A stretch of 64,000 nt of DNA, from positions 248,001 through 312,000 of the forward strand of contig NZ_CUEE01000002.1 of assembly GCF_001224225.1 (NCBI RefSeq). The letters are read 5' to 3'. Within the stretch, counting starts at the first letter, position 1. Each line of letters begins with the position of its first letter. The notes under the pieces are model-generated. The model did no database searches. It was given only the letters and a program-made list of their open reading frames with translations, and was not told the DNA's origin. This document shows positions 60,529-64,000 of this stretch, piece after piece. This DNA comes from Staphylococcus borealis (lineage in GTDB: Bacteria > Bacillota > Bacilli > Staphylococcales > Staphylococcaceae). A program made the translations under genes and the position numbers.

Positions 60529-61767
60529 ATGTCAGATATTTCATCATTGGTTAAAGACGTAGAGGAAACGTTATCACCATATTTTAAACAAATAGAAGAA
60601 ATTGCATATTTAAATCAAGAAAAAGTTTTAAATGCCTTTCATTACGTTAAAGCTACAGAAAGTGATTTAGTAGGGAGTACAGGCTATGGATATGATGATT
60701 TTGGTCGGGATCATCTTGAAGATATCTATGCCCATACATTTAAAGCTGAAGATGCGATTGTACGCCCACAAATAATTTCAGGCACACATGCGATTACTTT
60801 AGCGCTGCAAAGTACACTTAAATACGGCGATGAACTATTGTATATTACTGGAAGTCCATACGATACGTTACTTGAAGTGATTGGTGTAAATGGTAATGGT
60901 ATTGAAAGTTTAAAAGAACATGGAATTGAATATAATGAAGTACCTTTAAAAGAAGGACAAATAGATATTCAGTCCACACTTGAAGCAATTTCAGAAAAGA
61001 CAAAAGTAGTAGCCATTCAACGTTCCAAAGGCTATGACCAAAGACCTTCCATCGCTATCAAAGAAATTGAGACAGCAATTCAAGCTATTAAAGCACGATA
61101 CCCAAATATTATAATCTTTGTGGATAATTGTTACGGAGAATTTGTCGAAGAACGTGAACCTATTGAAGTTGGTGCAGACTTGATAGCAGGTTCATTAATT
61201 AAGAATCCAGGTGGCGGTTTAGCTAAGATAGGTGGTTATATCGCAGGACGTAAAGATTTAATCGAACGTTGTGGCTATCGATTAACAGCGCCAGGAATTG
61301 GTAAAGAAGCAGGTGCATCATTGTATTCGTTACAAGAGATGTATCAAGGCTTCTTCTTAGCACCGCATGTAGTTAGTCAAAGCTTGAAAGGTGCATTGTT
61401 TACGAGCTTATTATTAGAAAAAATGAATATGCAAACAGTTCCTAAATATAATGTCAAACGTACGGATTTAATACAGACCGTACAATTTGATACGAAAGAA
61501 CAAATGATAGCATTTTGCCAAAGTATACAACACGCTTCACCAATCAATGCACATTTCAGCCCGGAACCAAGCTATATGCCGGGTTATGAAGATGATGTAA
61601 TTATGGCTGCTGGTACTTTTGTTCAAGGGTCTTCAATTGAATTGTCAGCAGATGGACCGATAAGACCGCCATATGAAGCCTATGTTCAAGGTGGATTAAC
61701 TTATGAACATGTTAAACTAGCTGTTACTCGTGCAGTTACTAATTTGAAGGAACAAAGCTTAATATAG
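60529..61767 (+). CDS. ynbB: PLP-dependent enzyme of the methionine gamma-lyase/YnbB family
   Basis: The 412-residue protein is the type formerly called aluminium resistance protein. The PLP Lys lies in AGSLIKNPGGGLAKIGGYIAG, and GSTGYGYDDFGRDHLEDIYAHTFKAEDAIVRPQIISGTHAI is the conserved start. It should bind PLP for a lyase reaction on a sulfur amino acid, but the substrate is not fixed by sequence. B. subtilis ynbB lies at the same place, before glnR. A repeat element follows the stop. Confidence 0.9.
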   Translation: MSDISSLVKDVEETLSPYFKQIEEIAYLNQEKVLNAFHYVKATESDLVGSTGYGYDDFGRDHLEDIYAHTFKAEDAIVRPQIISGTHAITLALQSTLKYGDELLYITGSPYDTLLEVIGVNGNGIESLKEHGIEYNEVPLKEGQIDIQSTLEAISEKTKVVAIQRSKGYDQRPSIAIKEIETAIQAIKARYPNIIIFVDNCYGEFVEEREPIEVGADLIAGSLIKNPGGGLAKIGGYIAGRKDLIERCGYRLTAPGIGKEAGASLYSLQEMYQGFFLAPHVVSQSLKGALFTSLLLEKMNMQTVPKYNVKRTDLIQTVQFDTKEQMIAFCQSIQHASPINAHFSPEPSYMPGYEDDVIMAAGTFVQGSSIELSADGPIRPPYEAYVQGGLTYEHVKLAVTRAVTNLKEQSLI

Positions 61768-61776
61768 ATGCTTAAT

Positions 61777-61987
61777 GGGAGTGGTACAGAATTTTTTACA
61801 TTCGTCGTCCGCTCCCATCTTGCTTTACTTGTGGAATTTCTTAATGAAATTCTCTTTGTTGGGGCACCGCCCGCAAGGATGACTAGAACTGAGAAGGCGC
61901 TTAAATTAAGCTTTTCTCAGTTCAGTCAGCTACTGCGAATTTGCGAAGTAGCACCATTATATTATTTATGTCACAGCCTCTTTTTTA
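61777..61987 (+). repeat. Inverted-orientation full copy of the modular repeat
   Basis: In order: the hairpin GGGAGTGGTACAGAA with the arm GTCGTCCGCTCCC (61777-61816); CATCTTGCTTTACTTGTGG; TTCTTAATGAAATTCTCTTTG; TGTTGGGGCACCGCCCGC (61857-61874, STAR-like); TGACTAGAACTGAGAAGGCGC (61878) with TTTTCTCAGTTCAGTCAG; GCTACTGCGAATTTGCGAAG; and ATTATTTATGTCACAGCCTC then TTTTTT (to 61987). Read on the minus strand it has the same module order as 43185-43374. It lies in the 386-bp gap before glnR and may terminate ynbB. Confidence 0.85.
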
Positions 61988-62068
61988 AAAAATATTATAT
62001 AAATTGAGTCTATATTACTTATTGAAAAGAGCTTGAAATTAATATTAAATATAGATTTGAAGTTTCTA

Positions 62069-62085
62069 TGTAAGAAAACCTAACA
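62069..62085 (+). promoter_or_regulatory. GlnR operator of glnRA
   Basis: TGTAAGAAAACCTAACA is a perfect fit to the GlnR/TnrA consensus TGTNA-N7-TNACA. It ends 5 bp before the -35 of the glnR promoter. GlnR bound here would repress glnRA when glutamine is plentiful. Confidence 0.88.
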
Positions 62086-62090
62086 TATTT

Positions 62091-62119
62091 TTGTAATACG
62101 ATTAAAACTATGCTAAATT
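62091..62119 (+). promoter_or_regulatory. glnR: glnRA promoter
   Basis: TTGTAA (62091-62096), 17 bp and TAAATT (62114-62119) form the likely sigma-A promoter, 35 nt before the glnR start and just downstream of the GlnR operator. Confidence 0.7.
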
Positions 62120-62153
62120 AATATCAAGTTCAAAAGTAGAGGTGAGGTTATGA

Positions 62154-62519
62154 ATGTCTAACGATAAAATCAGACGTAATATGGCCGTGTTCTCTATGAG
62201 TGTTGTTTGTAAATTAACAGAACTCACTGCAAGACAAATCCGCTACTATGAAACACATGAACTTGTTATGCCCGAGCGTACAGAAGGAAACAAGCGATTA
62301 TTTTCGTTAAATGATTTAGAACGTCTTCTTGAAATTAAATCTTTGATTGAGAAAGGATTTAACCTTAAAGGGATCAAGCAAATCATAACTAATAATCAAG
62401 GGCATCTTACATCAGATGAACAAGAGATTAGAAAAAGAATGATTGTTGACGCAACGCAGAAACCACACGGTGAAGCTTTGCCAATAAATCGTGGCGATTT
62501 ATCACGGTTTATTAAATAA
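62154..62519 (+). CDS. glnR: MerR-family glutamine regulator GlnR
   Basis: GlnR represses the glutamine synthetase operon with feedback-inhibited GlnA as co-effector. The 121-residue protein has the MerR helix-turn-helix with [48 protein letters not shown] and the short C-terminal tail typical of GlnR. ATG at 62154 after GAGGTGAGGTT; ATG at 62150 is out of frame and meets a stop in four codons. It is followed by glnA after 20 nt. Confidence 0.96.
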   Translation: MSNDKIRRNMAVFSMSVVCKLTELTARQIRYYETHELVMPERTEGNKRLFSLNDLERLLEIKSLIEKGFNLKGIKQIITNNQGHLTSDEQEIRKRMIVDATQKPHGEALPINRGDLSRFIK

Positions 62520-62539
62520 ATTTTTGGAGGATTTCTACC

Positions 62540-63880
62540 ATGCCTAAACGTACATTTAGTAAAGACGATATTCGTAAGTTTGCAAAAGAAGAAAACGTTA
62601 GATACTTAAGATTACAATTTACAGATATCTTAGGTACAATCAAAAACGTTGAAGTACCAGTTAGCCAATTAGAAAAAGTATTAGATAACGAAATGATGTT
62701 TGATGGTTCATCAATCGAAGGTTTCGTACGTATCGAAGAATCTGACATGTATTTATGCCCAGATTTAGACACTTGGGTTATCTTCCCTTGGACTGCTGGT
62801 CAAGGTAAAGTAGCTCGTTTAATTTGTGATGTATATACGACTGATGGTGAACCATTTGCTGGTGACCCACGTAACAACTTAAAACGTGTGTTAAAAGAAA
62901 TGGAAGATATGGGCTATACAGATTTCAACTTAGGGCCTGAACCTGAATTCTTCTTATTTAAATTAGACGAAAAAGGTGAACCAACATTAGAACTAAATGA
63001 TAATGGTGGTTACTTCGATTTAGCACCAACAGACTTAGGTGAAAATTGCCGTCGTGACATCGTATTAGAACTTGAAGATATGGGATTCGATATCGAAGCA
63101 AGTCACCACGAAGTTGCGCCAGGACAACATGAAATCGACTTTAAATATGCAGATGCGATTACTGCTTGTGATAACATCCAAACATTTAAATTAGTTGTTA
63201 AAACAATTGCTCGTAAGCATAATTTACATGCAACATTCATGCCAAAACCATTATTCGGTGTTAACGGAAGCGGAATGCACTTCAACGTATCATTATTTAA
63301 AGGTAAAGAAAATGCATTCTACGATCCAAATGATGAAATGCAATTAACTGAAGATGCTTATCACTTTACTGCAGGTATCTTAAATAATGCACGTGGATTT
63401 ACAGCTGTGTGTAACCCATTAGTAAACTCTTATAAACGTTTAGTTCCTGGTTACGAAGCACCTTGTTATATCGCTTGGAGTGGTAAAAACCGTTCGCCAT
63501 TAGTACGTGTACCATCTTCAAGAGGATTATCAACTCGTATTGAAGTACGTTCAGTAGACCCAGCTGCTAACCCTTACATGGCATTAGCAACAATCCTACA
63601 AGCTGGTTTAGATGGTATTAAGAACAAAACTAAAGTTCCAGAACCAGTTAACCAAAATATTTATGAAATGAACCGTGAAGAACGTGAAGCTGTAGGTATC
63701 CAAGACTTACCTTCAACACTTTACACTGCTTTAAAAGCTATGCGTGAAAATGACACAGTTAAACAAGCGTTAGGTAATCACATTTACAATCAATTTATAA
63801 ACTCTAAATCAATTGAATGGGATTATTATAGAACTCAAGTGTCTGAATGGGAACGCGATCAATACATGAAACAATATTAA
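62540..63880 (+). CDS. glnA: Glutamine synthetase type I
   Basis: GlnA joins ammonia to glutamate with ATP. The 446-residue dodecameric-type enzyme has [19 protein letters not shown], the metal ligands [25 protein letters not shown], the ATP-binding [16 protein letters not shown], and [13 protein letters not shown]. No adenylylation site of the proteobacterial kind is seen, as expected in Gram-positives. Regulation is through GlnR, encoded just upstream. TTGGAGGATTTCTACC is the ribosome site. Confidence 0.98.
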   Translation: MPKRTFSKDDIRKFAKEENVRYLRLQFTDILGTIKNVEVPVSQLEKVLDNEMMFDGSSIEGFVRIEESDMYLCPDLDTWVIFPWTAGQGKVARLICDVYTTDGEPFAGDPRNNLKRVLKEMEDMGYTDFNLGPEPEFFLFKLDEKGEPTLELNDNGGYFDLAPTDLGENCRRDIVLELEDMGFDIEASHHEVAPGQHEIDFKYADAITACDNIQTFKLVVKTIARKHNLHATFMPKPLFGVNGSGMHFNVSLFKGKENAFYDPNDEMQLTEDAYHFTAGILNNARGFTAVCNPLVNSYKRLVPGYEAPCYIAWSGKNRSPLVRVPSSRGLSTRIEVRSVDPAANPYMALATILQAGLDGIKNKTKVPEPVNQNIYEMNREEREAVGIQDLPSTLYTALKAMRENDTVKQALGNHIYNQFINSKSIEWDYYRTQVSEWERDQYMKQY

Positions 63881-63916
63881 TTCGCTAAGCAAATCGGGGA
63901 AAGACTTAGTGGTATA

Positions 63917-63951
63917 AGGAGTTAAGGCATTGTGCCTTAGCTTCTTTTTTT
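63917..63951 (+). terminator. Terminator after glnA
   Basis: AGGAGTTAAGGCA (63917-63929) pairs with TGCCTTAGCTTCT (63933-63945) with one mismatch, and seven T follow. The last 49 bp of the window show nothing else. Confidence 0.9.
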
Positions 63952-64000
63952 GTTTAAAAAGTGGGCAACTAATAGATAAAATAGTTTCCTATTATACTAA

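Noticed and set aside
61768..62007. 79-codon open frame after ynbB
   Set aside because: It covers the repeat element only; its start touches the ynbB stop by chance and the peptide is encoded by hairpin modules.

Overview
The window is a low-GC chromosomal segment of a Staphylococcus. Near-complete protein similarity to remembered staphylococcal PolC, ProS, RNase J2, SpoIIIE and Hfq, and the unbroken gene order tsf-pyrH-frr ... glnR-glnA, support this. It differs from the S. aureus sequences I recall (for example in the Asn/Lys-rich IF2 linker, the C-terminal end of MiaA and the lipoprotein after infB). A coagulase-negative species of the epidermidis/haemolyticus/hominis kind is therefore more likely, but I cannot name it from sequence alone. 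I see no tRNA, rRNA, CRISPR array, prophage, transposase or integrase.

Layout. 1-6606: end of tsf, then pyrH and frr (UMP kinase, ribosome recycling), and an envelope/translation group uppS-cdsA-rseP-proS. 6864-15858: polC, then the transcription/translation operon rimP-nusA-ylxR-ylxQ-infB. 15859-17070: a spacer with decayed repeat DNA and an unusual lipoprotein gene that separates infB from rbfA. 17071-24322: rbfA, truB, ribF, rpsO, pnp, rnjB (ribosome assembly, tRNA modification, flavin synthesis, RNA decay). 24562-34254: ftsK/spoIIIE, a GntR/UTRA gene, two M16 peptidase-like genes, an SDR gene, ymfK, a RodZ-like gene, pgsA and cinA. 34300-39224: SOS-controlled recA, a long structured element, a 59-bp tandem repeat of STAR type, rny, a small gene on the minus strand, and ymdB. 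39358-45902: korAB (2-oxoacid oxidoreductase), a poly-gamma-glutamate hydrolase-like gene, a thiamine-binding-type small protein, miaB, ymcA (ricA) and thiW. 46161-55892: mutS-mutL, then the glycerol regulon glpP-glpF-glpK-glpD with a CcpA-like site and leader terminators. 56353-63880: an alpha/beta hydrolase, miaA-hfq, a glutathione-peroxidase gene on the minus strand, hflX, a PLP enzyme, and glnR-glnA behind a perfect GlnR box.

Nearly every gene is core housekeeping and reads on the plus strand. The exceptions are 38055-38270 and 58685-59161. The accessory signal lies in the spacers. A family of modular, hairpin-rich intergenic repeats, partly of STAR type, recurs in both orientations at about 15.9, 17.5, 22.4, 24.4, 35.9, 43.2, 56.0 and 61.8 kb. 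Its modules are shuffled between copies, and several copies also look like the local transcription terminator. I found no convincing new defence or biosynthetic system. The best candidates for undescribed biology are this repeat family, the structured element downstream of recA, the lipoprotein inserted in the infB-rbfA junction, and the PGA-hydrolase/thiamine-type gene pair upstream of miaB.
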